DNA from: Chlorokybus atmophyticus | Taxonomy: Eukaryota > Streptophyta > Chlorokybophyceae > Chlorokybales > Chlorokybaceae | Assembly (NCBI GenBank): GCA_009103225.1 | Contig: RHPI01000277.1 | Span: forward strand, 733,578-797,577 | Direction: 5' to 3' | Length of the DNA stretch: 64,000 nt | Part shown: piece after piece, positions 49,119 to 59,761 of the stretch | How the letters are laid out: the number at the start of each line of letters is the position of its first letter | Position numbering within the stretch: position 1 is the first letter of the stretch | The notes under the pieces: model-generated | The model's input: only the letters and a program-made list of their open reading frames with translations | Told to the model about the DNA's origin: nothing | The model's database searches: none | Position numbers and translations under genes: made by a program

Positions 49119-51145
49119 CTACGCTGCGAGCTGCTGAAACACTTGGCCAAAAACGTCGGCGGGCTGGGCGCCGCTGACGCTGACCCGCTCACCGCTGCTG
49201 TCCCCAATGATGAAGTGCGGCACGCCCGACACACCCCGAGCGTAATGAGCCAGCTCCTGCAACACCTGCAACAACGCACAAGGAGTGAAATTAAACAGGG
49301 CACAGACGAACGTGAAATCCAAGCAGTGATGACAGACAGCACGCATGCATCCATGTGCGTGGTTGGCTGTTGTGCAAGCAGGTGCGTATTGCGAACTGTG
49401 CAACACCACACGATTGTTGCACACAACAATATCAAGTGATGCGTGAAAGAGTGTATGATATATATATATATATATATATATAGCACGCAAAGACAGCGAG
49501 GAGCAGTCTCACGTCATGTAATAGTGTGGCTAAGCCTGCGATGATTGAGCTCACCTCCTGCGTGCCTTGGCCTTCATCCCCAAGGAACTCCTCTGCACCC
49601 TTCACTCCAACCTGCACACCATGCGGATGGTCATAACTGAACTACGGGAACGACGTACGTACAACGTTGATGGCAGCTGTTACACAATTGCAAAAACTAC
49701 AAGAGAATACCAGATCAGTCCCATGCTTTGACGGCACACCTTGTTTGCGGACTCAACCAGCGCCCGCCTGTCTCCAATGCATGTTTCCCTCACAAAGTAC
49801 AGCTCAAAAAGCTCCTCTACGAGCGCATTCTGGAGCGCCGCACCGCCCTGCTGGCCTGCCAGCCAGATCAGGCGATGGCTGTCGAGCGTGTTGGCACTGA
49901 ACAGAGGAGCCACAGTGAGCAGCAGAAGATGACCAGCCAAATTACCAACTGCATGCAAGCTATTTCAGTAACTGTGGTAGCGGTTGCACTTACGTTTCGC
50001 CGTTCATTGAGAACTTGACACCGACGTTAGCCATGGCCTTAGACACACGTGCAACAATTGCCTCTGCCTGGTTGGTGAACCAGTTTTCATCAGTCGCATG
50101 ACTTAGATGCTAGGAAGCAGACAGGTGCATGGACATTATGAACAAGCTATGAAAGTATCCTGACTACATAGATGTGTACATGTGCGTCGGCGAACGTGAA
50201 TGGAGCGCAGATGTACTTGACTCTGGATTTGACACGAAACGCGTATCAAATCCAGAGTCAACTAATCGTACATGCTGCGCATGCACATTAAGTTGGCTCT
50301 GTATTTGATGTATATGTACTAAGTATATGACTGGTTAGTATATGACTAGTCAGTATATGACAAGTCAGTATATGCCTAGTCAGTCACGCCAGTTATAAAG
50401 CATGACTGTACGTGAGAATGGTTGCTATAAAAAACGAGAAGTGTACAGCGAGGGCATCTTACCTGCTGAGGCCCGAACTTCGCGAGATACCTCTCCCACT
50501 TGTTGACACACTCCTTGGGCATGGACGGGTCCAGCATATACGGCCGCCAGTTCACCTGCGCCCGAAAGTGGCATGCAATGTCATGTCCACGATGGGTTTT
50601 CTTTGTGCAATCTGATTGTGTTACATGCATGAGTCACTGAAGCGAGCGGCATGCGGTGCGTGGTTACTCGACCTTGCGTTGTTCACAACATGTACACGTG
50701 TGATTAGAACCAGCAAATGCCGGACACTCAACGCAGTTAAGACGTGTTTATAAAGCACCGAGTCGCGTGCCGACAGCACAGGCGAATGCCTCTACAGTCA
50801 TCAGGTTGTGATCAGCTCCTTGTAGCGCTAAGCACGCAAACAGAGGTAGACAGACAAGCGCTCGCACTGTTCTCGCTACTCTTCCACCACTACTGAACTT
50901 ACCTCAAAGTCGAACTTGTCCTTGTGCTTATCCATCGCCGCCTCCAGGTTCTTCTTTCCAACGAAGCACCAGGGGCAGATGGTGTCCGACACAACGTCAA
51001 TCTTCACCTTAGGCGCCGCCATGGCTGCAGTCGCAGATGACGACAAGGATGAAGACACTGCCCAGCGACGCCCCCTACTCAGCGCTACCGCCCTCAGCGA
51101 CCGCAGCGACAGCCCTGGCGACGTCGCCGGCAACACCCTCAGCAT
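49119..51145 (-). CDS. DsbA/FrnE-family thiol oxidoreductase
   Basis: Exons 51145-50903, 50555-50463, 50109-49994, 49896-49740, 49611-49555 and 49265-49119 give 270 residues. The thioredoxin-like part starts KVKIDVVSDTICPWCFVGKK, with the CPWC active site at about residues 57-60. The inserted helical domain follows, then TANTLDSHRLIWLAGQQG, typical of FrnE (NTLDSHRLI), and the closing GVSGVPHFIIGD (cis-Pro) with VSGAQPADVF. The first 41 residues (MLRVLPATSPGLSLRSLRAV, then Ser/Ala/Arg) look like an organellar transit peptide; the inner Met42 (MAAPKVKID) would give a cytosolic form. It lies upstream of glutaredoxin in the same orientation, so both could serve thiol homeostasis, but no co-transcription is implied. 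Confidence 0.88.
50217..50261. repeat. Near-perfect hairpin, 20-bp stem, in a DsbA-like intron
   Basis: TTGACTCTGGATTTGACACG (50217-50236), loop AAACG, CGTATCAAATCCAGAGTCAA (50242-50261). One position mismatches. It is in the intron between exons 50555-50463 and 50109-49994. Confidence 0.9.
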
Positions 51146-51741
51146 GGCGGAGGGTGCATGCGGTGCCTTAACGCCCTGCTCAACAGCCTTAACACATTGA
51201 GAGGAGTGCTTTCAGTGGCTTAACGCACCAGCCTGCCAGCTGGCAGGTACAAGCACTCGCACAGCTTGTGCATCCGTAAGGTGCACAAGACGCACAAAAA
51301 TTGTGCGCCACAGTGCCCTCCAACGATAAACTCCAATGATTTCACTTGAATCTTGTCCTTATCCGCCACGTCGGCAGATCAGCACATTACACAATGGCTG
51401 CTAAACGGTGGCGCGCGCTGCTGTGGCCGCAGCAAACCCGCTCCCGGGCATCCTGCTACGCGATCTGACACTCACTATCAGCGGTCAGCCTGCCTTCGAT
51501 GCATGCAATCAAGCATTGATGCCACTCAGGCTGTGTGGTTGTGTGTGCAAAGCAAAGCTCTTCGCGTGACAACAGCGCAAGCTTGTGCTTACAGAGACAT
51601 GCTTAGGCCCTACATAAGCACTTTGTGTTCAACAGGTGTTTGAGGCGAGTGAGGTTTTATTGTGCGACAGAGTTTAGTTTGTTGCTGCTAAAGCATTAGC
51701 TTGTGAACAGAGGCGGGTTGAGAGATCAGGTCACTGTCAGG
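51146..51741. promoter_or_regulatory. Upstream region shared by the divergent DsbA-like and SDR genes
   Basis: About 600 bases between two divergent start codons. An inverted word pair CAGCCTGCCAGCTGGCAGG occurs at about 51230-51248. No TATA box or known motif can be assigned with confidence. Confidence 0.4.
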
Positions 51742-54012
51742 ATGGTGGGTCTTCAGGGTCAGACTGCGGTTATCACAGGCGGAACCAAGGGCATTGGCGA
51801 GGCGCTTGCTCTGCGCCTTGCCCGAGCTGGTGTCAATGTCGTCGTCGCCGGCAGGAGCGCTGACAACGGCGAGAAGGTAAGAAATTAAAATGCTAAGGTG
51901 CATGCATGACGGTGTGCTATGTTGAGTGTTATGTTACCAGTGCTTTCAATGGGAAAGGTAGCAGTAACTCATGCTTATCGTCGTGTGCGTGCACAGGTTG
52001 CACAGCAGGTGACGGCCCTGGGTGGCAAGGGCCTGTTTGTTCAGATGGACGCACGCAGTCATGAGAGTGTGGCGCATCTTGTGCGCGCTGCTGAGAGCGA
52101 GTTTGGTGGGATTGACCACTTCATCAACAACGGCGGCATCGACCATGTTAGCAAGATTGAAGATGAGGACCCTGTAAGCATGGTTTGGACACTTCTTTGC
52201 TCAAGTTGATACCAGTGTTACTGACCCCACAGTTGTCTTGCAGGCTGCAGTAGAGGCTTTGTACTCGACCAACGTGATGGGCTACGTATGGGGCATGAAG
52301 TATGCTTTGCCAGCATTGCGGCGCCGAGGAGGAGGCACCATTATCAACGTTTCTTCGGTGGCTGCTGCCATGCCCACACCTATGAACGCTGTGTACTGCT
52401 CATCGAAGGCAAGTGTCCCGTCAGGGCCTCCTAATTATTGCACGCAACTCTATCAATTTCCAGTATTGATCCGCTATGTTGATCACAGGCTGCCGTGGAC
52501 ATGTTGACCCGATGTGTGGCAGTGGACGTGGAGAAGGAGCCCATTCGTGTGATCAGGTCAGGCTAGTCCAGTTATGCGTACACCACTCACTCCGGGTTGC
52601 AGTTTGCTCACGCGCTTCGGTGACCATTGCAGCGCCAATCCATATGCAGTGAGGACAGACATGGGTGGTGGCATCGCGGTGGCAGGCAAGGAGGCTTTTG
52701 GTGTTGACGACTACTCTGGTTTTGCCAAGCGCGTCAACCCCAGCGGACGGGAGGAGTCACCTGATGAGGTCGCTCAAGTCATTGAGCAGGTAGAGCAGCC
52801 CAGAGTTGCATGTCTAAGTGTAAACGGTTATGTATACCTGGATCTGTGCATGCAAGGCATGATCTAACAGGCATGCACGCAGATGCTGCTGGGCAAGTTC
52901 AACTCTGGAGACTGCATTGCAATTGATGCCGGCCCGCAAACCAACCCAATGAGTGACTTCTACTCTAAGGCTGCTATGGGTGTTCACTACGCTAAGGCGC
53001 GCACAGTTGGTAGCGCACAGACAGCTGCCGAGACACTGTCTGATGCAGCACAGGTACGTGCAGGAGATATGGTTGTATGAGTGTAGACTGTCCCTGCCAG
53101 ATGTGGTTCCTTACTTTTGCAGCTGTGCAAGCACAACAGTAGAGCTTGCAGGGTGAATATGTATTCATGGCTATTGTGGCACTGGCAGGTTGCAAAGGAG
53201 AAAACGATGGCAGCTGCTCAACAAGTGTCATCAACAGCTCAGGTGGGTGTGTTTGACATGCTCATCAACGACGGTTGAATTCATGGTATTCATGGCTGCT
53301 GTTGTGGCACTGGCAGGTTGCAAAGGAGAAAACTATGGCAGGTGCACAGACAGCAGCTGAGACACTGTCCGACGCAGCACAGGTACGTGCAGGCGATCTG
53401 ATAATGTTGTTGTCTATGGTCACTCTACTGGATGTGGTTTTCCTATTTTCGCAGCTGTGCAAGCATATTGGTAGGTATTGCATGGTTGAAGTCATTGTAT
53501 TCATGGCTTTTCTCTGTGGCAGGTTGCAAAGGAAAAAACTATGGCTGCAGCCCAACAAGTGTCATCAACAGCTCAGGTGGGTGTGTTCAACAAGCTTATC
53601 AACGATCATTAAGATTGTTGAACCATGGCTGCTGATGTGGCACTGACAGGTTGCAAAGGAGAAGACTATGGCAGCTGCCCAACAAGTGTCATCAACAGCC
53701 CAGGTGGGTGTAACCGTCAAGGCTTAACAATGTGAACGTGCAGTACTGTCAAGTTGCTGACTGATTGCAATTCGCAAGCATCCGCAGGTTGCATATCAGA
53801 AAGTTGCAGAGGTGACCAAGGCTGGATATGATACGGTGGCGCAGAAGATGAGCGAGCTGACCACAACGGAGAAGCGCGCAGCTGAGAGTACATCACCTGC
53901 TGGCAGTCAGCCGGTTGTTGTCACCCAGCCGGCTGTTGTCACCGAGGCGGTTGTTGTCAGTGAACCGGTTGTTGTTATGCCCCCGGTTGTTGGCAGTCAT
54001 CCCATGGCGTAA
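51742..54012 (+). CDS. Short-chain dehydrogenase/reductase fused to a LEA-like repeat tail
   Basis: Exons 51742-51876, 51997-52173, 52244-52408, 52489-52556, 52633-52789, 52883-53053, 53189-53242, 53317-53382, 53523-53576, 53650-53703 and 53788-54012 give 441 residues. Residues 1 to about 265 form a classical SDR: TGGTKGIG (12-19) for NAD(P), INNGG in place of the usual NNAG, SSVAAA with the catalytic Ser, and YCSSK (Y155, K159). The substrate is unknown. From about residue 280 the chain becomes Ala/Lys/Gln/Thr-rich with repeats AQTAAETLSDAAQ and VAKEKTMAAAQQVSSTAQ, resembling group 3 LEA repeats (TAQAAKEK), then a tail of PVVVTQPAVVTEAVVV-type repeats. Exons 7, 9 and 10 are near-identical 54-bp copies. 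Exon 8 repeats the end of exon 6. Introns are duplicated too. Intron 3 has a GC donor (AAG|GCAAGT). Confidence 0.9.
53020..53703 (+). repeat. Tandemly duplicated exon-intron unit in the SDR gene
   Basis: A unit of about 330 bp (end of exon 6, intron, exon 7, intron) is repeated as exon 8, intron, exon 9. A second partial copy of about 127 bp makes exon 10. Introns 6 and 8 both start GTACGTGCAGG and share GATGTGGTT and GCAGCTGTGCAAGCA; introns 7 and 9 both start GTGGGTGTGTT and share TCATCAACGA or a close variant. All copied exons are phase 0 and multiples of three, so copy number can change without breaking the frame. Confidence 0.9.
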
Positions 54013-55086
54013 ATGTGGCAGTAACTGCTCGCTTTTGTGGATGTAGACGTAGAACTAGTCCATTTCTGTGCAGAGATATTTGAGATACGCGACGATATCT
54101 GTACAATATGTATCATATCAAGCACCTGGGCTATTGTGCTGCCCTGTTTATTGAGGGTGCTTTGCATGTAATGAGCGAGTACTTGTGAGTGCAGTATCGT
54201 TGGGTTATGATTGTTTCTACATATGACGACCTCTTTCACAAGGCATGTACTCTGGCATGGTGCAGTTGCATGCGCCAACATTTGTGAAGGTGTTCACTGA
54301 ATTTGGGCTATGCCAATATTATAGTATCTTTGTGTAGTTGCAATGCAGCTACCACATCGTACAGCACAGCATAGTAACAGCAGAACATACGCAGTGCATA
54401 CCCATTGTGCAGGTTGTCATCAAGGTATATGTGGCCTAGCTGCAGGTTACTTCATGGCATGTCTTCATCCTCTCATTTACTTCCAACCTTGTACCCACCT
54501 TTGCATAGAGAATGGCATATCACCAGCAGCAGCTGTGGCCATGCTTGTAATGCATGCAAGTGAACTGTACTAACAGAAGTTGTATGCTAGCGCCAAGGCC
54601 TACACCTGCACCCTACAACTAGCGTCTCCTTTGCTCTCCTTGCACTGCGATACACATCAATTATCCCCCCGCAAACTGCCTTGCCTACCTTTGCTTCTCC
54701 TTGGCTGGAGCTTGGCTGTATGAGAGGGTACGAGCATGCTCCTGTATATGTATGGCAAAGACGTGCATATTGGCTCTCGCGATGCTGTGTGAGCGCCTGC
54801 ACGTGCTTCGACACTGCTTGTCCCCGAGTCCTTGTGCTATTGTACTATTACCTATCACAGCATCCCGTCACTGCTGTAGGACTTGACGCACACAAGGTTG
54901 CACAACTTTTCCTGTCCAGATGATGGGCAATGCGTTGAGCAGTAACTTTTTTGCACTTTCCACTACTACCGGTCGCAGCATCCCGTCACTGCTGTAGGAC
55001 TTGACGTATATAATATTGTACATAGTACTCTTCTCAGGTGTTGGGCAGTGCGAGCAGTAACTTTTTCCGCACTTTCTCCCCCCAAG
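54013..55086. other. Intergenic region with a tandem duplication
   Basis: No gene supported. It includes the 3' region of the SDR gene and the 118-bp duplication at 54846-55081. Confidence 0.5.
54846..55081. repeat. Tandem duplication, unit about 118 bp
   Basis: CAGCATCCCGTCACTGCTGT followed by AGGACTTGACG starts at 54858 and again at 54976. Both copies end with AGCAGTAACTTTTT and GCACTTTC. The middle of the units has diverged, so the duplication is not recent. Confidence 0.8.
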
Positions 55087-55755
55087 TCACGACGTTTCAA
55101 CCCAACCAAGTGTCGCGCTCCTCACTCGGTGCTGCGAGAAGCACACAGCCAGCGTGACGCATGGATGCCTCTGCAGGGCAGGCGAGCCTCGCAACCAAGC
55201 TGACGAAGCATACGCGTACGAGCATAGGTGTACTGCATGCTTGACGCTATATGATGCATGCAGCATATGCAGAACGGCCTGCAGCGGCGGCGGCGATGAG
55301 GCTGGAGGCGGAGGGAGGGTGAGAGCAAGGGAAGTCGCTGAAGTGCTGTTCGTGGTGCTAGTGTCTGTACTGGTGCTGGTGCTGGGCTGGAGAGTTGCTG
55401 GTGTTCGTGCTTGTGCGAGTGCCTGCACAGGCAGTCGACGGCAGCTTGGCTTAGGTAAGGTAGCAGATGAAGCAGGCGAGCTGTCTGGGCTGTTGCTGTT
55501 GCTGTATTTGCTGCTTCTGCTGTTAGCGCTTGAAAAGGCATCAGCAGCTGCAGTTGGCATACCAGCTGGCAGATTGTTGTCTGCATGGGCAGGCATGCTG
55601 CATTAGCACTCGGTGTGAAGCTGTTTCATCTGTTAGTTTACCTGCCTCATGTGGTGTTTAGAAGCTGACAAGAACTGTGTTTCCGTGCGGCACAGGTCAG
55701 GCTTGCTGTGTTCAGATCCCAGCAGACGCTCGTAGCAAGCTTTGCTGGCAGCCAT
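55087..55755 (-). CDS. Uncharacterised gene (doubtful model)
   Basis: ATG at 55755 opens 38 codons (MAASKACYERLLGSEHSKPD onward, ending KHHMRQ) that finish at a good donor (CAG|GTAAAC, about 55642). An acceptor TGCAG near 55583 leads, in matching phase, to a Leu/Ala/Gln-rich frame with LLHLLPYLSQAAVDCLC that runs to a stop near 55122. A different frame of the same stretch is Ser/Thr/Pro-rich and also open, to 55087, so the second exon is uncertain. No family is recognised. The start codon overlaps the proposed first exon of the lipase on the other strand. Confidence 0.35.
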
Positions 55756-58700
55756 GCCAGGTAAATGCACGAGCAGCAAGGTGCTATTGTCTTTGTTGTT
55801 GTTGGATATGCTTTCAATAGACCGCAATCAACGTGTGTGTATCGAATGCAGCAGCCGCGGATGGAGTTGCTGAGCCCCAAGCCAACAACAATGCGAACGC
55901 AACCACGGCCAAGCCAAAAAACCCTCCGCCTTTGGCATCCACCCCACCTGCAGGTGAGCATTGGTGTCCACACCACCTTGCTGCCGCTGGTGTTGTCATA
56001 TTGTCGTTGTTGTCTTGGTTGGTTGGGTCCGCAGTCTGTTTTCCCGTGACATGAGAAACACACATCATGACGTTGGCTGCCTATCGGATGACCAAACCTG
56101 GGCATGCGGGTACCCATGCCGCGTATTTATTCTGACTGTTGGTGACCAGAGACAGAAAATGACTGTGGTTGTTGTAGTTGTAGTGGCAGATGGTCACGAC
56201 AAAACGAAGCAGGAGAACACCGTAATGCCGGCGTCAGAATGGAATGTCTGGAAGCGCGCGTGGTTCTTCGTTTCCAATCTCGGCAGTTACTCGCTGACGG
56301 AGGTGTTCTACATACTGCCTTTGCTTGCATTTTTGCTTGGCAGACTGATCCCCGCAAACCAACGCGATCCCATATTCACCTGGGTGGACGGAGCTTGCCG
56401 CAGTGTATTTTACAGACTCTACGGTGAGTTGCTCAGAGGCTAGTTGCACAGCGCATCGCATGATAGTAAGACTTGTCCGCATACTTGATGCACAGGGCAG
56501 CCGAGGAGTATTTGTACCTACCACACTAACACTAATTGTTGCGATAATCTGACAGGTGGCTACGAATTTGTAGAGCAGGCTGCACCGGACGGCCCTGTTG
56601 GCCCGGTTGGTACAGTGTCTCGTAGGACACTGTCCTTGTCCTTGTGTTGGTGTGGTGGTGGTGGTCAGTATGCACCATGCTGCTTGTGATGATGCGATCC
56701 GGTTCTGTTGCACTCAGGTCACTACATTGCAGTTGAGGGCGTTCCCGCTGCCATTCAGTAGCCTGCACGCCCATGTGTTACTATCTTGGTTTGAGCAACA
56801 AAAACAGTTGCATGGGGTTTCTGACTGCGGAGCGTCGCAGGTGACCAGCATTGGAAGCATGCAGACTCCTGTACATCAAGAGCCCTCGAAGTACTCGTTT
56901 GTCGGTTACATGGGGATGCGCCTGATGCGTCGCTTTTTTGGACCTCAACCAGATATGACGTTTTTACAGGGCTTTCCAGGGTCTGCTGAGGTGACGCTCA
57001 AATGGCTCAAAGGGCACAAGCGACTGTTGCATGTTACACGCAGACAAGAGTTGAAACAACATATTCTGTATGCCGTGCGGCTCGCAGCTGACAGCAGTGA
57101 GGGCTCGTAGTCTTGCCTTCTTTGCATCGCTGGCGTACGAAGACTGGCCTGTGGCTCGTGACATCGTGACCAACCGGTTGCGGGAGTTTCTTGGCACAGA
57201 TGCTGAATGGTGTGCAGGTCAGCAATCTGCTTGTGCTTGCATCAGATCTCAATGCAGTTGAGCCCTTTGTGCGATCTGCAGTTTACAAACTTTGCATTTT
57301 TACTGCCACTGACTTCACACAATAAGCATTGCAGGGTTCACCTTCCAGGAGTTGAGGCGCAGTACAGCGCATAGTGACACTCAAGTGCTTGGTGGAGTCA
57401 CGCAACTGGGTTCAGGTTTGTACTTGATTGACATGTGCATGTCAGGTGCTCAGGGATTTGCGGTTTATGAACCTAATTATGAACCTAATTGTCATTGCTT
57501 GCACAGGTGAGCTTGGAACTGAGGCGTACGTCATCAAGATTGGCGATTCAGTTGTCGTTGGGTTTCGCGGCAGTGAAGTCTGGAAGTTGATTGACTGGTA
57601 TGCCTACACACAGTTGTCCTTGAGTCTCCAAACCACTGTATGTATGCATTCATGCCAAGGGTTTTGCTGGGCACTAGGAAGCCACATGCGTGTGCCGCTC
57701 CCCCCCCCCGGCCCGCCTCCAACTTGCTGAAAGAGTCACTGATACGCATGTGCACAGGTTTGTGGACTTTGACGCCTGGCCAATGGACACCGATCATGGG
57801 CGAACACATCCGGGGTTTTTGAATGCTCTTGGATTGGATAGGTAGGTGCCAACTGTCATCTACAGCGTACCTCAACATTAAGGGCATCGATGGTTCGCTT
57901 GGGCTTACAAAGCATTTTGCACTCCCATGGTAATGCTGCCTGCTTAGAGGTCATATCTCATTTCCAGGCACCTAGACAGCGCACTCGGTGCAACAACGAA
58001 GTACAGGGCATTGCGTGCGGGAGATCCTGAAGAATCGGAGCATACCGAGAACGTCACGCCTTTTCAGCTGCTGTTGACTGAAGTTCAGAAAGCTAAGGGC
58101 GCCAAGATTTTCGTAACAGGCCACAGGTATCTGCCCCAGGGCACACAACACCGCAACGTACTTTGTACTCGCATATCACACTACATCAGCCCTTTGTGCA
58201 TGACTGGTGCTTGAAGTTGTACACGTGTTGTGCTAACCGTACCGTCTGTTCACAGCCTTGGAGGCGCACTGGCTGCAATATTTACTGCTGCACTGACAGA
58301 TCGCTCCAAGCGCAAGGACCTTTCCGATAGATTCGGGGCTCTCTACACTTATGCAGCACCGCGCATAGGCGATTTCAACATGTGCAAATACTTGCAGGGA
58401 AGGTTCTCACTCATTCGTCCTTGATGCTAATGTAAGTGCTAATGATAGGGTAACATGCTTCACGAGGGTAACTGTGTGCACGCCGCAGGATGGCACTCGT
58501 GATTTGTCTATGAAACAACCCAAAGTCGTTCGCTTCGTCAACACCAATGACATTGTACCTCGAGTGCCGCCTCCTATTGCAGAGGTATTGCTCAGGTGTC
58601 AGCAGCAGGAGAGCATGCAATGGTCTTAAATAGCAGTCCGCGTGAGCAGCTTTGTCTGTCCGCTGCACGCGTGCCCCCACACACAGGCATAGGCACACGC

Positions 58701-59761
58701 ATGCACACATATGCGCACATCATGCCCAGCCACACGCGCACGCACATACCCATGCACACGTACTCCCATTAGCAAGGGCGCACAAAAGCGCAGAGCCAGA
58801 GCCTTACCAACCAGTTGTGCAGGTGTACAACCACTATGGAGTATGTGTTTACATTCAATCTAGGAGGGAGCGCACGTTCCTGGATGCGCGCAAGATACTA
58901 GTAAGTTAGCACAGCACCAACAGTCCTTGTGTCTGTGTTGCCAACGCATCTTGACACAGTTCAATCTAACGCTGATTGCTGCAGAGGCGGACATTCGCAG
59001 ACTACGTCGAGAGCATATTGTCAGGTTGGTTACACCATTGCATGTAAACTCCTTGTGAAGTACAATTGCTTGTGCAATTGTTTAAACGGGGCTTGGCAGG
59101 CGTGGCCAATAACTCTGCGGAGACTGCGGAGACCGGAGTGTGCAGAGAGAAGCTGTATTGCGCGCTGGTATTGGAGCAACCACCACTTTTCTTCTTCAAA
59201 ACTTATTTTGACGGATGGTCAAAGGTTTGGGATGCCTTCCGGTACAACTTGCAAGAGTTGGTTCTACTGTATGCGCCACAGCACTGGAAAGCGCAGCCCT
59301 CAGTCAAGAAGTTCTTGAAGGTGCGCACACCACCTGATGATCGTCACACACCAGCGTGCACATACACCAACATGCGCACGCATTGGTTGACAAGACTGGG
59401 GCATGCAGACTTTTAGCACAACCTTGGTAACCCTGGGTGCATGCTCTGCGTTCAGGTCATTCCGGCTATCCAAGACTCGTGGGTACGCTGGCTCTTCCGC
59501 TCTTTCAGGTCAGTTCTGCCTTTGGGCATAGTCATACTGCAAGCATAGAACAATGCTGGTATATCTCAGTCTAACAGTGGCTGATATGATTCTTTTGTGG
59601 GTGGCAGTGCAATCTTTGGGGGCTGGTTGAATGCGGTGAATGACCACTTGATATGCGACTACATGGATGCTTTGCTCAACATAGAAGAGAGCAGCTTCCT
59701 GAGCCTGCCACCCACTGAGCTGGTCGCTGCCGACAAAACCAGCGCCCGTTCGCTTGCTTGA
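55754..59761 (+). CDS. Class 3 (OBL1-like) triacylglycerol lipase
   Basis: Hydrolyses acylglycerols; plant OBL1 relatives act at lipid droplets. Exons: 55754-55760 (tentative), 55852-55953, 56190-56423, 56556-56605, 56718-56774, 56841-56990, 57088-57217, 57335-57415, 57507-57597, 57758-57841, 57968-58126, 58256-58402, 58467-58584, 58823-58900, 58960-59024, 59146-59320, 59456-59508, 59608-59761, giving 644 residues in phase. The N-terminal half has a hydrophobic stretch (EVFYILPLLAFLLGRLIP), as in OBL-type lipases. The alpha/beta-hydrolase core follows: SVVVGFRGSE, FVDFDAWPMDTDHGRTHPGF, IFVTGHSLGGALAAIF with nucleophile about Ser382, YTYAAPRIGD, VNTNDIVPRVP (Asp) and VYNHYGVCVY (His). The C-terminus NAVNDHLICDYMDALL matches OBL1. 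Splicing around 56605-56774 and at 58403-58466 is least certain. Confidence 0.85.

Noticed and set aside
55154-55606. Plus-strand frame with Leu/Val-rich segments that looks like membrane helices
   Set aside because: It mirrors a Ser/Ala/Gln trinucleotide-rich stretch of the opposite strand (CTG/CAG repeats read as Leu); no splice signals or known motif.
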